A stretch of 64,000 nt of DNA from Serpens sp035497915 (GTDB taxonomy: Bacteria > Pseudomonadota > Gammaproteobacteria > Pseudomonadales > Pseudomonadaceae): positions 124,001-188,000 of the forward strand of contig NZ_DATJCS010000036.1 in the NCBI RefSeq assembly GCF_035497915.1, written 5' to 3'. A model generated the notes under the pieces. That model searched no databases, was not told the DNA's origin, and saw only the letters and a list, made by a program, of their open reading frames with translations. A program made the position numbers and the translations under genes. This document shows positions 54,261 to 63,633 of this stretch, piece after piece (within the stretch, counting starts at the first letter, position 1; each line of letters begins with the position of its first letter).

Positions 54261-55655
54261 TCAGCGCGTGGCCAGCAGCTCGCGGCCGCGCTGCACCGCG
54301 GCGCGCACCTGGGCCGGCGCGGTGCCGCCAATGTGGTTGCGAGCATTCACCGAGCCTTCCAGGGTCAGCACGGCGAACACGTCGTCGCCGATCTGTTCGC
54401 TGAACTGGCGCAGCTCGTCGAGGCTCATCTCGGCCAGGTCCTTGCCGCTCTGCACGCCGTACTTCACCGCATGGCCGACGATCTCGTGGCAATCACGGAA
54501 CGGCAGGCCCTTGCGCACCAGGTAGTCGGCGAGGTCGGTGGCGGTGGAGAAGCCGCGACGGGCCGCTTCGCGCATCACGTCGATGCGCGGCTTGATGGCC
54601 GGGATCATGTCGGCGAAGGCGCGCAGGGAGTCGCGCAGGGTATCGGCGGCGTCGAACAGCGGCTCCTTGTCTTCCTGGTTGTCCTTGTTGTAGGCCAGCG
54701 GCTGGCCCTTCATCAGGGTCAGCAGACCGGTCAGCGCGCCGAACACCCGGCCCGACTTGCCGCGCACCAGCTCGGGCACGTCCGGGTTCTTCTTCTGCGG
54801 CATGATCGACGAACCGGTGCAGAAGCGATCCGGCAGCTCGATGAACTGGAACTGGGCGGAGGTCCAGAGCACCAGCTCTTCGGAGAAGCGCGACAGGTGC
54901 ATCATGGCCAGCGAGGCGGCGGCGCAGAACTCGATGGCGAAGTCGCGATCGGAGACGCCGTCCAGCGAGTTGCCGCCGATGGCCTCGAAGCCCAGCAGCT
55001 GGCAGGTGATCTCGCGTTGGATCGGGTAGGTGGTGCCGGCCAGCGCCGCCGAACCCAGCGGCATGCGGTTGACGCGCGTGCGGCAATCCACCAGGCGCTC
55101 GTAGTCGCGGCTGAGCATCTCGAACCAGGCCAGCAGGTGGTGGCCGAAGGTCACCGGCTGGGCGGTCTGCAGGTGGGTGAAGCCGGGCATGATCACCTCG
55201 GCATGCTGCTCGGCCTGGGCCAGCAGGCCCTGTTGCAGGCGGGTGATCTCGCCGAGGATGGTGTCGATCTCGTCGCGCAGCCACAGGCGGATGTCGGTGG
55301 CCACCTGGTCGTTGCGCGAGCGGCCGGTGTGCAGCTTCTTGCCGGTGATGCCGATGCGGTCGGTCAGGCGTGCCTCGATGTTCATGTGCACATCTTCCAG
55401 GTCGACGCGCCAGTCGAACTGGCCGGCCTCGATCTCGCCCTGGATCTGCTTCAGGCCATCGATGATCGCGTCGCGCTCGGCGACGCTCAGCACGCCGGCC
55501 TGTTCCAGCATGGTGGCGTGGGCGATCGAGCCCATGATGTCGTGACGGTACAGGCGCTTGTCGAAGTCGACGGAGGCGGTGAAACGGGCGACGAAGGCAT
55601 CGACGGGCTCGCTGAAGCGGCCGCCCCAGGACTGGTTGGTTTTCTCGACACTCAT
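54261..55655 (-). CDS. argH: Argininosuccinate lyase
   Basis: 464 aa. It splits argininosuccinate to arginine and fumarate. The fumarase-superfamily signature GSSIMPQKKNPD is at residues 281-292, and the TGRSRNDQVATD and GFTHLQTAQPVTFGHH blocks are intact. Divergent from algZ, as in P. aeruginosa. Confidence 0.97.
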   Translation of the reverse strand: MSVEKTNQSWGGRFSEPVDAFVARFTASVDFDKRLYRHDIMGSIAHATMLEQAGVLSVAERDAIIDGLKQIQGEIEAGQFDWRVDLEDVHMNIEARLTDRIGITGKKLHTGRSRNDQVATDIRLWLRDEIDTILGEITRLQQGLLAQAEQHAEVIMPGFTHLQTAQPVTFGHHLLAWFEMLSRDYERLVDCRTRVNRMPLGSAALAGTTYPIQREITCQLLGFEAIGGNSLDGVSDRDFAIEFCAAASLAMMHLSRFSEELVLWTSAQFQFIELPDRFCTGSSIMPQKKNPDVPELVRGKSGRVFGALTGLLTLMKGQPLAYNKDNQEDKEPLFDAADTLRDSLRAFADMIPAIKPRIDVMREAARRGFSTATDLADYLVRKGLPFRDCHEIVGHAVKYGVQSGKDLAEMSLDELRQFSEQIGDDVFAVLTLEGSVNARNHIGGTAPAQVRAAVQRGRELLATR

Positions 55656-55843
55656 GGAAGGCTCTCGGCTGTTCGCAACGGTCAGGGGGCCGCGCCGGCG
55701 GCCTCCCGCAAAGGATGGCGCATGATAGCAGGGTCTGCCGGCGCGCCGCTGCCGCCGCCGGCTGACGAGCCGGTCACGGATTGCTCGGCGGGACGACGGA
55801 TTCGGTGCGCCAGATCGCGGCGCCTCGCCGGGCGGCGCGCACC

Positions 55844-56914
55844 ATGGCCGCCATGCGATTCTTCACGCCCCGGCCCGCGCCAATCGATGAGTTCTTCGTT
55901 CCCGCGCTCTGTGAGCCGGAGGCGCTGCTCACCCTCGTGCTGCTGGCCGAACTGCTGGTGCTGGTGCTGGTGCTCGCCGAGCCCATGACCCTCGGCTTCG
56001 ACTGGGTGCGCCTGGCGCTGACCTCGCTGTTCGTGCAGTGGATCGTGCTGCTCTCGGCCGCCGTGCTGTGCCGGCTGCGCCCGTGGCTGGCGCGCTGCCG
56101 GCCGCTGATCGCCGGCCTGGGCTGCTGCCTGGTGGTGCTGGCGCTGACCCTGGCCTGCACAGCCGTCGCCCAGTTGCACGCGCTGGGCGGCCCGCCGAGC
56201 GCGGAAGCGGCGCTGTACCTGCGCCACGGGCTGATCAGCCTGATCATGAGCACCCTGCTGCTGCGCTACTTCTACCTGCAAAGCCAATGGCGCCTGCAAC
56301 AGCGCGCCGAGCTACAGGCGCGCATCGAAGCCTTGCAGGCGCGCATCCGCCCGCATTTCCTGTTCAACAGCCTGAACAGCATCGCCAGCCTGGTGGCGAG
56401 CGATCCGATCAAGGCCGAGCAGGCGGTGCTGGACCTGGCCGATCTGTTCCGCGCCAGTCTGGCCCGGCCGGGCAGCCTGGTCGGCTGGCGCGAGGAGCTG
56501 CTCCTGACGCGGCGCTACCTGGCCATCGAGCAGTACCGCTTCGGTGACCGTCTGCGGGTGGAGTGGGCGGTGGACGGCGTGCCGGACGATCTGCCGATCC
56601 CGCCGCTGACCCTGCAGCCGCTGGTGGAGAACGCGCTGATCCATGGGGTAGCGCCGCGCATCGACGGCGGCCTGGTGCGCATCGAGGCGCAATGGCGCGC
56701 GGGGCGCTTCGAACTGCAGGTCAGCAATCCGCTGGCGGAGCCGGAAATGCCCGCCTCGCGCGGCACCCGGCAGGGCCTGGTGAATATCGCTGCCCGACTG
56801 ACGGCACTTTTTGGCCCTGACGCGAGTCTGAGCGTGGAACGCCGTAACGGACGGCATTTTACCTGTCTACGCTATCCTTGTTTCAGTCTCACGCAGGAAG
56901 CCAGAGCTCTATGA
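55844..56914 (+). CDS. algZ: Membrane sensor AlgZ (FimS), LytS-type kinase
   Basis: 356 aa from ATG 55844 (ATG 55853 also possible; neither has a clear ribosome site). N-terminal membrane helices at about 27-145, then a His_kinase domain with H171 in RPHFLFNSLNSIASLV and a C-terminal ATPase region (LTLQPLVENALIHGV). In P. aeruginosa AlgZ/FimS partners AlgR in alginate and type IV pilus (twitching) control. The stop overlaps the algR start (ATGA). Confidence 0.9.
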   Translation: MAAMRFFTPRPAPIDEFFVPALCEPEALLTLVLLAELLVLVLVLAEPMTLGFDWVRLALTSLFVQWIVLLSAAVLCRLRPWLARCRPLIAGLGCCLVVLALTLACTAVAQLHALGGPPSAEAALYLRHGLISLIMSTLLLRYFYLQSQWRLQQRAELQARIEALQARIRPHFLFNSLNSIASLVASDPIKAEQAVLDLADLFRASLARPGSLVGWREELLLTRRYLAIEQYRFGDRLRVEWAVDGVPDDLPIPPLTLQPLVENALIHGVAPRIDGGLVRIEAQWRAGRFELQVSNPLAEPEMPASRGTRQGLVNIAARLTALFGPDASLSVERRNGRHFTCLRYPCFSLTQEARAL

Positions 56915-57657
56915 ACGTCTTGATCGTCGACGATGAACCGCTTGCCCGCGAACGCCTGCAGCGCCTGCTCGGAGAAATCGAAGGTTATCGCGCGCTGGAT
57001 GCCGCGGCCGCCAATGGCGAGGAAGCCCTGGCCCTGATCGACAGCCTGAAGCCCGACGTGGTGCTGCTGGACATTCGCATGCCAGGCCTGGATGGCCTGC
57101 AGGTGGCGGCGCGCCTGTGCGAAAAGGAAGCGCCACCGGCGGTGATCTTCTGTACCGCCCACGATGAATTCGCCCTGGACGCCTTCCAGGTCAGCGCGGT
57201 GGGCTATGTGGTCAAGCCGGTGCGCCGCGAGGACCTGGCCGAGGCCCTGCACAAGGCGCAGCGCCCCAACCGCATGCAGCTGGCCGCCCTGACCCGGCCG
57301 CAGGCCGGCGGCGAAGGCGGGCCGCGCACCCATATCAGCGCTCGCACGCGCAAGGGCATCGAGCTGATTCCGCTGGAGCAGGTGCTCTACTTCATCGCCG
57401 ATCACAAGTACGTGACCCTGCGCCACAGCGGTGGCGAGGTGCTGCTGGATGAGCCGCTCAAGGCGCTGGAAGACGAGTTCGGCGACCGCTTCGTGCGCAT
57501 CCATCGCAATGCGCTGGTGTCCCGCGAACGCATCGAGCGCCTGCAGCGCACGCCGCTCGGGCATTTCCAGTTGTACCTCAAGGGCCTGGACGACCAGGCG
57601 CTGACGGTGAGCCGCCGGCATGTGGCCGGTGTGCGCAAGCTGATGAACAACCTGTAG
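56911..57657 (+). CDS. algR: Response regulator AlgR
   Basis: 248 aa, the same length as P. aeruginosa AlgR. Receiver with D7/D8 and phospho-acceptor D54 (VVLLDIRMPGLDG). C-terminal LytTR DNA-binding domain (about 140-245; HISARTRKGIELIPLEQVLY, FVRIHRNALVSRERIERL). Start chosen at ATG 56911 because it overlaps the algZ stop and begins the receiver. It regulates alginate and twitching genes in P. aeruginosa. Confidence 0.96.
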   Translation: MNVLIVDDEPLARERLQRLLGEIEGYRALDAAAANGEEALALIDSLKPDVVLLDIRMPGLDGLQVAARLCEKEAPPAVIFCTAHDEFALDAFQVSAVGYVVKPVRREDLAEALHKAQRPNRMQLAALTRPQAGGEGGPRTHISARTRKGIELIPLEQVLYFIADHKYVTLRHSGGEVLLDEPLKALEDEFGDRFVRIHRNALVSRERIERLQRTPLGHFQLYLKGLDDQALTVSRRHVAGVRKLMNNL

Positions 57658-57742
57658 GCCGGGCGCTTTCCTTGATCCGGGCCGGTCCAGCCCCGGGCCC
57701 CGGCCTGTTATCATGCCGGCAGTTCTCGTTCTGGAATTGCCC

Positions 57743-58681
57743 ATGTCCCGCGAAATCCGCATTGCCACCCGCAAGAGTGCCCTGGCCCTGTGGCAGGCCG
57801 AATACGTCAAGGCGCGCCTGGAGCAGGCGCATCCCGGCCTGAAGGTCAGCCTGGTTCCGATGGTCAGTCGCGGCGACAAGCTGCTGGACGCGCCGCTGGC
57901 GAAGATCGGTGGCAAGGGCCTGTTCGTCAAGGAACTGGAAACCGCCCTGCTGGAGAACGAGGCGGACATCGCCGTGCACTCCATGAAGGACGTGCCCATG
58001 GAATTTCCCGAGGGCCTGGGCCTGTTCTGCATCTGCGAGCGCGAAGATCCGCGCGATGCCTTCGTTTCCAACACCTTCGACTCCCTGGACACGCTGCCCG
58101 CCGGCGCCGTGGTGGGCACCTCCAGTCTGCGCCGCCAGGCCCAGCTACTGGCCCGTCGCCCGGACCTGAAGATCCAGTTCCTGCGCGGCAACGTGAACAC
58201 CCGCCTGGCCAAGCTGGATGCCGGTGAATACGACGCCATCATCCTGGCCGCCGCTGGCCTGATCCGTCTCGGCTTCCAGGAACGCATCCGCTCCTTCATC
58301 AGCGCCGAAGACAGCCTGCCGGCCGGTGGCCAGGGTGCGGTGGGTATCGAATGCCGCAGCGCCGACAGCGAGGTGCATGCCCTGCTGGCGCCGCTGCATC
58401 ACGCCGACACCGCCGACCGGGTGATCGCCGAGCGCGCACTGAACAGGCACCTGAATGGCGGCTGCCAGGTACCGATCGCCTGCTATGCGGTGCTGGAAGG
58501 CAACGACCTGTGGCTGCGTGGCCTGGTCGGCCAGCCTGATGGTGGCCGTCTGCTGCGTGCCGAGGCTCGCGCGCCGCGCCAGAACGCCGAAACGCTGGGC
58601 GTCGAGGTGGCCGAGGCGCTGCTGCAACAGGGCGCCGCCGCCATCCTGGCCGAGGTCTATGGCGAGGCCGGCCATCCGTGA
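57743..58681 (+). CDS. hemC: Porphobilinogen deaminase (hydroxymethylbilane synthase)
   Basis: 312 aa from ATG 57743. It polymerises four porphobilinogen units. The dipyrromethane cofactor cysteine is C241 (NGGCQVPIACYA); the catalytic block is ENEADIAVHSMKDVPMEFPE. It overlaps hemD, whose GTG start lies within the hemC stop. Confidence 0.97.
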   Translation: MSREIRIATRKSALALWQAEYVKARLEQAHPGLKVSLVPMVSRGDKLLDAPLAKIGGKGLFVKELETALLENEADIAVHSMKDVPMEFPEGLGLFCICEREDPRDAFVSNTFDSLDTLPAGAVVGTSSLRRQAQLLARRPDLKIQFLRGNVNTRLAKLDAGEYDAIILAAAGLIRLGFQERIRSFISAEDSLPAGGQGAVGIECRSADSEVHALLAPLHHADTADRVIAERALNRHLNGGCQVPIACYAVLEGNDLWLRGLVGQPDGGRLLRAEARAPRQNAETLGVEVAEALLQQGAAAILAEVYGEAGHP

Positions 58682-59448
58682 CCGGCTGGCGCCTGCTGCT
58701 GACGCGCCCGGCCGAAGAGTGCGCCGCACTGGCGGCGCAACTGGCCGAGCAGGGCGTCCACGGCAGCTGCCTGCCCCTGCTGGAGATCGAGCCGCTGCCC
58801 GAAACGCCCGAGCAGCGCAGCCTGCTGCTGGAGCTGGACCGCTACTGCGCGGTGATCGTGGTCAGCAAGCCGGCGGCGCGCCAGGGTCTTGAGCGCCTCG
58901 ACCGCTATTGGCCGCAGCCGCCGATCAACCAGCGCTGGTTCAGCGTTGGCGCGGCCACCGGGCAGATACTCGCCGACTACGGCCTGCACGTCAGCTGGCC
59001 GGAAGGCGGCGATGACAGCGAAGCGCTGCTCGAACTCCCGGCCTTCAGTGAAGCCCTGCAGGTGCCCAGCCCGCGTGTGCTGATCATGCGCGGCGACACT
59101 GGCCGGGAATTGCTCGCCGAGCATCTGCGCGGCCAAGGCGTGGCGGTCGACTATTTGCCACTCTACCGCCGCCGCCTGCCCGACTATGCTTGCGGCGAAC
59201 TGCCACGACGCGTGGCCACCGAACGGTTGAATGGCCTGGTGGTCAGCAGCGGCCAAGGCTTCGAGCACCTGTACCAGTTGGCCGGTGAGGCCTGGCCGGA
59301 ACTGGCTCGGCTACCCTTGTTCGTGCCCAGCCCGCGGGTCGCCGAACAGGCCTGCGCGGCCGGTGCGCGGCAGGTGATCGATTGCCGGGGCGCCAGTGCC
59401 ACGGCACTGCTCCAGGCATTGCAGGAACATCAGGCCCTACACGGATAG
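58678..59448 (+). CDS. hemD: Uroporphyrinogen-III synthase
   Basis: 256 aa from GTG 58678, inside the hemC end. It closes hydroxymethylbilane to uroporphyrinogen III. HEM4 two-domain fold; the family is poorly conserved in sequence, so identification rests on WRLLLTRPAEECAALAAQLA, VLIMRGDTGRELLAEHLRGQ and synteny with hemC and hemX. Confidence 0.93.
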   Translation: MTGWRLLLTRPAEECAALAAQLAEQGVHGSCLPLLEIEPLPETPEQRSLLLELDRYCAVIVVSKPAARQGLERLDRYWPQPPINQRWFSVGAATGQILADYGLHVSWPEGGDDSEALLELPAFSEALQVPSPRVLIMRGDTGRELLAEHLRGQGVAVDYLPLYRRRLPDYACGELPRRVATERLNGLVVSSGQGFEHLYQLAGEAWPELARLPLFVPSPRVAEQACAAGARQVIDCRGASATALLQALQEHQALHG

Positions 59449-59457
59449 GACGTACTC

Positions 59458-60582
59458 GTGAGCGAAACCGACGCGCAAACCCCTGTACTCCCCGCTCCCG
59501 CCGAGCAGACTGCGCCGCGTACCGCGGGTCGCGCGGCCTTGCTGCTGGCGGTCGCCGCTCTGCTGATCGCCCTGGCGGCCGCCGCCCTCGGCGGCTGGAG
59601 TTTCTGGCAGGGCCAGCAACTGCAGCGCCAGGCCCAGGCCCAGCTGGCCGAGCAGCAGCGCCAGCAACAGCAATGGCAGACCGCCCAGGCCGAGGGCGAG
59701 CAACGTCTCGCCGATGCCGGCCGTGCCGTTGCGGAACGCCTCGAACAATTGCCGAGCCAGGAACAGCTGGGCGAGCAGCGTCAACTGCTGCAGACCCTGC
59801 AGGGCGACCAGCAGCATCTGGCGCAGAGCCTCACCCGCCTGCTCGGCGCCAGTCGTGAGGACTGGCGGCTGGCCGAGGCCGAGCACCTGCTGCGCCTGGC
59901 CATCCTGCGCCTGTCGGCCATGCAGGACGTGCCCAGCGCGATCGCCCTGGTGCAGGTCGCCGACGACATCCTGCGCGCGCAGAACGATCCACTGGGCTTC
60001 GCCGCGCGCGGCGAGATGATCAAGGCCCTGGAAGCCTTGCGCGCTCTGCCGCAACCGGACCGTGACGGCCTGTTCCTGCAGCTGGCGGCCCTGCGCGAGC
60101 AGGGCGAACGCCTGTTGCACCAGGCGCCGCAGTTCAGCGGCGGCAGCGTTCCGCCAGCACCCGAACAGGCCAGCGAAGAGCGCTTCTGGGAGTACGCCTG
60201 GCGCAAGCTGTCGCCTTATCTGCGCATCGAGCTGAACGCCGAGCAGGAGCTGCGCCCGCTGCTGGCCGGGCAGAACCTGGCGCAGGTGCGCCTGGCCCTG
60301 AGCCTGGCCCTGCAGCAGGCGCAGTGGGCCGCGCTGAATGGTCGGCCACAGGTCTACGGCGCCGCGTTGCAACAGGCCACCGAGGTCCTCAACGGTTATT
60401 TCGATACCGCGAACCCCGCTGCGCGCAGCCTGGCGCAACGGCTGAGCGAGCTGGCCGAGCAGCCAGTGACGGTGGAGGCTCCCGACCTGCGCCCGGCGCT
60501 GCAGAGCCTGCAGAGCTACCTCCACCAGCGGCAGCAGGCGCGCGGCGAACAGCCGCCGGCCGAGCCGGAGGACGCCCAATGA
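59458..60582 (+). CDS. hemX: HemX-domain membrane protein
   Basis: 374 aa from GTG 59458. One N-terminal membrane helix (about 25-50), then a Gln-rich coiled coil (about 52-115) and the HemX domain (EDWRLAEAEHLLRLAILRLS). Often annotated as uroporphyrinogen methyltransferase, but there is no SAM-binding methylase motif. Role in haem synthesis is unclear. Overlaps hemY by 4 bases. Confidence 0.92.
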   Translation: MSETDAQTPVLPAPAEQTAPRTAGRAALLLAVAALLIALAAAALGGWSFWQGQQLQRQAQAQLAEQQRQQQQWQTAQAEGEQRLADAGRAVAERLEQLPSQEQLGEQRQLLQTLQGDQQHLAQSLTRLLGASREDWRLAEAEHLLRLAILRLSAMQDVPSAIALVQVADDILRAQNDPLGFAARGEMIKALEALRALPQPDRDGLFLQLAALREQGERLLHQAPQFSGGSVPPAPEQASEERFWEYAWRKLSPYLRIELNAEQELRPLLAGQNLAQVRLALSLALQQAQWAALNGRPQVYGAALQQATEVLNGYFDTANPAARSLAQRLSELAEQPVTVEAPDLRPALQSLQSYLHQRQQARGEQPPAEPEDAQ

Positions 60583-61778
60583 TCCGTGCCGCGCTGCTGC
60601 TCATCCTGCTGGTGGCGGGCGCGGGCCTGCTGATTCGAGGCATCGCCGAAGGCAGCGGCTACGTGCTGATCGCCTATCGGGGGCTGCGCTACGAGTCCAG
60701 CCTGTGGATGTTCCTGGCCATCCTCCTGGCGCTCTGGCTGCTGGTCTGGCTGACGCGCCGCCTGCTGCGTCTGCTGGGCGTTTCGGGCGCACTTATCAAC
60801 CCCTGGTCGCGGCGCCATCAGCAACGGCGCGGCCACAAGGCCAGCGATCGCGGCTTGCTCGAACTGGCCGAAGGTCGCTGGCGTCCGGCGCTGCAGCACC
60901 TGCGCCTGGCCGCCGAGCAGGATCCGCATCCCTTGCCCTACTACCTGGCCGCCGCGCGCGCCGCCCAGCACCTGGGTGATCACGAAGAAAGCGACGCTTT
61001 GCTGGAGCAGGCGCTGAACCGCCAGCCCCACGCGGAACTGGTCATCGCCCTCACCCATGCCGAGCTGCAGGAGCAGCGCGGCAACCTGGCGGGTGCCGAG
61101 GAAACCCTGACCGCCATGCTCGGGCGCCATCCGCACCAGCCGGAAACCCTGCGCCGACTGGTCGCCGTGCAGCGCCGTCAGCAGAAGCCGGCCGCGTTGC
61201 TCGGCCTGCTGCCGGAGCTGCGCAAGCGCAAGGTGCTCGACGAAGACGAACTGCGCGAACTGGAGCGCGAGGCCTGGGCGGAGCGCCTGCGTGAGGTCGG
61301 GCGCAGCGGTGAGGCGCAAGCCCTGCGTGACACCTGGCCGCTGCTGAGCAGCAGCCTGCAGCATGACGCGCAGCTGCTGGGCCTGTATGCCGAGCAACTC
61401 GGGCGTGCGGGCGCCGAGGCGGAAGCCGAGACCCTGGTGCGCAAGGCGTTGCGCAGGCAATACGAGCCGGCGCTGGTCGAACTGTACGGCCGCCTGCGCG
61501 GGGCCGACAGCGGCCAGCAGCTGCACGAGGCCGAGCAGTGGCTCAAGGAGCATGCCGGGGATCCCCTGCTGCTGCGCGCCCTGGCGCGCATCAGCATTCG
61601 TCATCAGCTGTGGGGCAAGGCGCGCGACTATTACGAGGCGAGCCTCGGCCTGCGTCGTGATCCGCGTACCTGCGCGGAGCTGGCTCGGCTGCTGGCGCGC
61701 CTGGGCGAAGAGGAGCGCAGCAACCAACTGTTCCAGGAAGGTCTGGGAATGCTCGACAGCGACGCACGTCAGGCTTGA
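60579..61778 (+). CDS. hemY: HemY protein (membrane TPR protein)
   Basis: 399 aa from ATG 60579, overlapping the hemX stop. Two N-terminal membrane helices (about 3-20 and 40-60) and a C-terminal TPR-like region (about 100-395). Family function is not settled; it is linked to haem synthesis by conserved hemCDXY order. This is not the HemY protoporphyrinogen oxidase of Gram-positives. Confidence 0.92.
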   Translation: MIRAALLLILLVAGAGLLIRGIAEGSGYVLIAYRGLRYESSLWMFLAILLALWLLVWLTRRLLRLLGVSGALINPWSRRHQQRRGHKASDRGLLELAEGRWRPALQHLRLAAEQDPHPLPYYLAAARAAQHLGDHEESDALLEQALNRQPHAELVIALTHAELQEQRGNLAGAEETLTAMLGRHPHQPETLRRLVAVQRRQQKPAALLGLLPELRKRKVLDEDELRELEREAWAERLREVGRSGEAQALRDTWPLLSSSLQHDAQLLGLYAEQLGRAGAEAEAETLVRKALRRQYEPALVELYGRLRGADSGQQLHEAEQWLKEHAGDPLLLRALARISIRHQLWGKARDYYEASLGLRRDPRTCAELARLLARLGEEERSNQLFQEGLGMLDSDARQA

Positions 61779-61833
61779 AATGCCCCGGTGGGTTCCTCTA
61801 CCGTAGCGACCCTCACAGCCCACCGGTATCACC

Positions 61834-62325
61834 ATGCTCCGCGCCAGTTCCCGCACGCTGTTCCTTGTCGCCTTCCTCGGCACTGTCCTGATCATGCTGG
61901 GAGCGCTCTATCTGGAACACGGCGTCGGTCTGGAACCGTGTCCGCTGTGCATCCTGCAGCGCCTGGCGGTCATCGGTTTCGGCCTGGTCTGCCTGATCGC
62001 CGCCGTGCACGGGCCGGCGCGCACCGGCCAGCGGGTCTATGCCGCGCTGGCGCTGCTGATGGCGGGTGCCGGTGCCGGTGTTGCCGGGCGGCAGATCTGG
62101 CTGCAGCAGGTGCCGGCGGACGAGTTGCCTGCCTGCCTGCCCAGCCTCGATTACATGCTCGAAGCGCTGCCGTTCCAGGAAGTCATCAGCCTGATGCTGC
62201 ATGGCAGCGCCGATTGCGCCAAGGTCACCTGGACCCTGTTCGGCATGAGCATTCCGGAGTGGAGCCTGCTGGCCTTCATCGGCATGATCCTCTTCGCGGT
62301 GTACTTGCTGTTGCGCCGCCGTTGA
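61834..62325 (+). CDS. dsbB: Disulfide bond formation protein DsbB (DsbH of Pseudomonas)
   Basis: 163 aa inner-membrane quinone reductase, four helices. Cys pairs C36/C39 (EPCPLC) and C101/C128 (LPACLPS, SADCAKV) are both present. It reoxidises DsbA. In P. aeruginosa the gene at this place, between hemY and algQ, is called dsbH, so dsbH may be the preferred name. Confidence 0.93.
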   Translation: MLRASSRTLFLVAFLGTVLIMLGALYLEHGVGLEPCPLCILQRLAVIGFGLVCLIAAVHGPARTGQRVYAALALLMAGAGAGVAGRQIWLQQVPADELPACLPSLDYMLEALPFQEVISLMLHGSADCAKVTWTLFGMSIPEWSLLAFIGMILFAVYLLLRRR

Positions 62326-62520
62326 TCGGCTGGCGGCCCTTCGCCGCATCCTGAATCGTTCCGCAAGCCGCGCCAGGCGCGGGTTGGCGACCAAACGACC
62401 GTATGAAGATTTCCCCGCCTGCGCCTTGTAAGGCACAAGCGGGCGGGCCTACAGTGGCTCGCACGCGGCACCGAAGCTGGTGCACGTCCTGATGCCGCAT
62501 ACGAGTCATACGAGGTCGAC

Positions 62521-63000
62521 ATGTTGGAACGATGCCGAAACGCCCAGGAACGCTGGGGTGGGGTTCATGAACTGATCGATCGCTGGTTGCGCGAACGGCA
62601 GGACCTGGTCACCGAGCTCGTCGCTCTTGGCAAGGGCGTGCAGCCGGGCGCGCAAGGGGCCGAAGCACTCCGCGGCTTCTGCCAGCTGATGCTCGATTAC
62701 GTGTCCGCCTGGCATTTTGGCGTCTATGAGCAGTTGCTCATCGAGGCTCGCGAGTTCAAGGACGAGCGTGGCCTGGAAGTGGCCAGCCAGATCCAGCCGC
62801 GCATCGAGGCAATTACCTCCGAAGTGGTGGCCTTCAACGACCGCTGCCCATCCGGCCGCTGCGCCAGCGACCCGGCACTGGCGCAGGAGCTGCTGCAGCT
62901 CGGCCAGCTGTTTTGCGAACGCTTCGAGCTGGAGGACTGCCTGATCGAGGTGTTGCACACCGCCCACCGCCAGAAGGCGCAGGTGGCGGTCGGGCAGTAA
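62521..63000 (+). CDS. algQ: AlgQ/Rsd anti-sigma-70 protein
   Basis: 159 aa helical protein with RNAQERWGGVHELIDRWLRE at the start and HFGVYEQLLIEAREF (about 66-80). Rsd/AlgQ binds region 4 of sigma-70 in stationary phase; AlgQ affects alginate and siderophore genes in P. aeruginosa. The 195 bases upstream hold its promoter; no gene is seen there. Confidence 0.94.
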   Translation: MLERCRNAQERWGGVHELIDRWLRERQDLVTELVALGKGVQPGAQGAEALRGFCQLMLDYVSAWHFGVYEQLLIEAREFKDERGLEVASQIQPRIEAITSEVVAFNDRCPSGRCASDPALAQELLQLGQLFCERFELEDCLIEVLHTAHRQKAQVAVGQ

Positions 63001-63111
63001 GCCCCGGGATTCGTTGCTTCCGGTCAAGCCGCCTGGCAATGCCGCATGGCGCTCCTATGCCCGGCCCGGATGGCCGGCTAGTATGGGCGCATTCATCGCC
63101 AGGAGAGCCTC

Positions 63112-63633
63112 ATGGCTGCCAAGAAGAACACCGTACAAACCCCTCTGCACCTGCTGCAGGAACTGTCGCAGAGCCTGCTCGCGCACCTCGAGGAAGCCTG
63201 CGTCCAGGCCCAGGCCGACGCCGAGAAGCTGCTGCTCAAGCTGGATCGCCAGCGCGGCAAGGCCCAGGACAAGCTCGAAGAGGCGCGTCAGAGCCTCGAG
63301 AAGGCTGCCGCCGCCGGCAAGGCCGGCGCCCAGACCAAGGCCCGCGCGCGCATCGAGAAGTTCGAGTTGCTGCTGGATGCGCTGAAGGCCAGCGATCTGG
63401 ATACCCGCAATTACCTGGCGCAGTTGAAGTCCGACATCCAGGACAGCCTGCGCATGGCTCAGCCGATCGGCAAGGCTGGCGAGGCGGCCGCCCAGGCCCT
63501 GGCCGCGCGTGAAGAGGCTCCCAAGGCCAAGGCGCCGCGCGCTCCTCGGGCAACCAAGCCCGCGGCTGAAAAAGCTCCGGCGAAGAAGGCACCCGCCCGC
63601 GTCGCCAAGCCCAAGGCGGCGGCAGCTCAGTAA
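63112..63633 (+). CDS. algP: AlgP-like protein with short histone-H1-like tail
   Basis: 173 aa. N-terminal part (1-125) is a helical, charged region (LLHLLQELSQSLL-like start, then LEEARQSLEKAAAAGKAGAQ). The tail (about 135-173) is rich in Ala, Lys and Pro (KAPRAPRATKPAAEKAPAKK), the histone-H1-like region. P. aeruginosa AlgP (AlgR3) is about 350 aa because of many KPAA repeats; here only a few remain. Probably DNA-binding. Follows algQ as in P. aeruginosa. Its stop overlaps the opposing gene. Confidence 0.88.
   Translation: MAAKKNTVQTPLHLLQELSQSLLAHLEEACVQAQADAEKLLLKLDRQRGKAQDKLEEARQSLEKAAAAGKAGAQTKARARIEKFELLLDALKASDLDTRNYLAQLKSDIQDSLRMAQPIGKAGEAAAQALAAREEAPKAKAPRAPRATKPAAEKAPAKKAPARVAKPKAAAAQ

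Noticed and set aside
59458..60582. HemX as an active uroporphyrinogen-III methyltransferase
   Set aside because: The sequence shows only a membrane helix, coiled coil and HemX domain; no SAM-dependent tetrapyrrole methylase motif.
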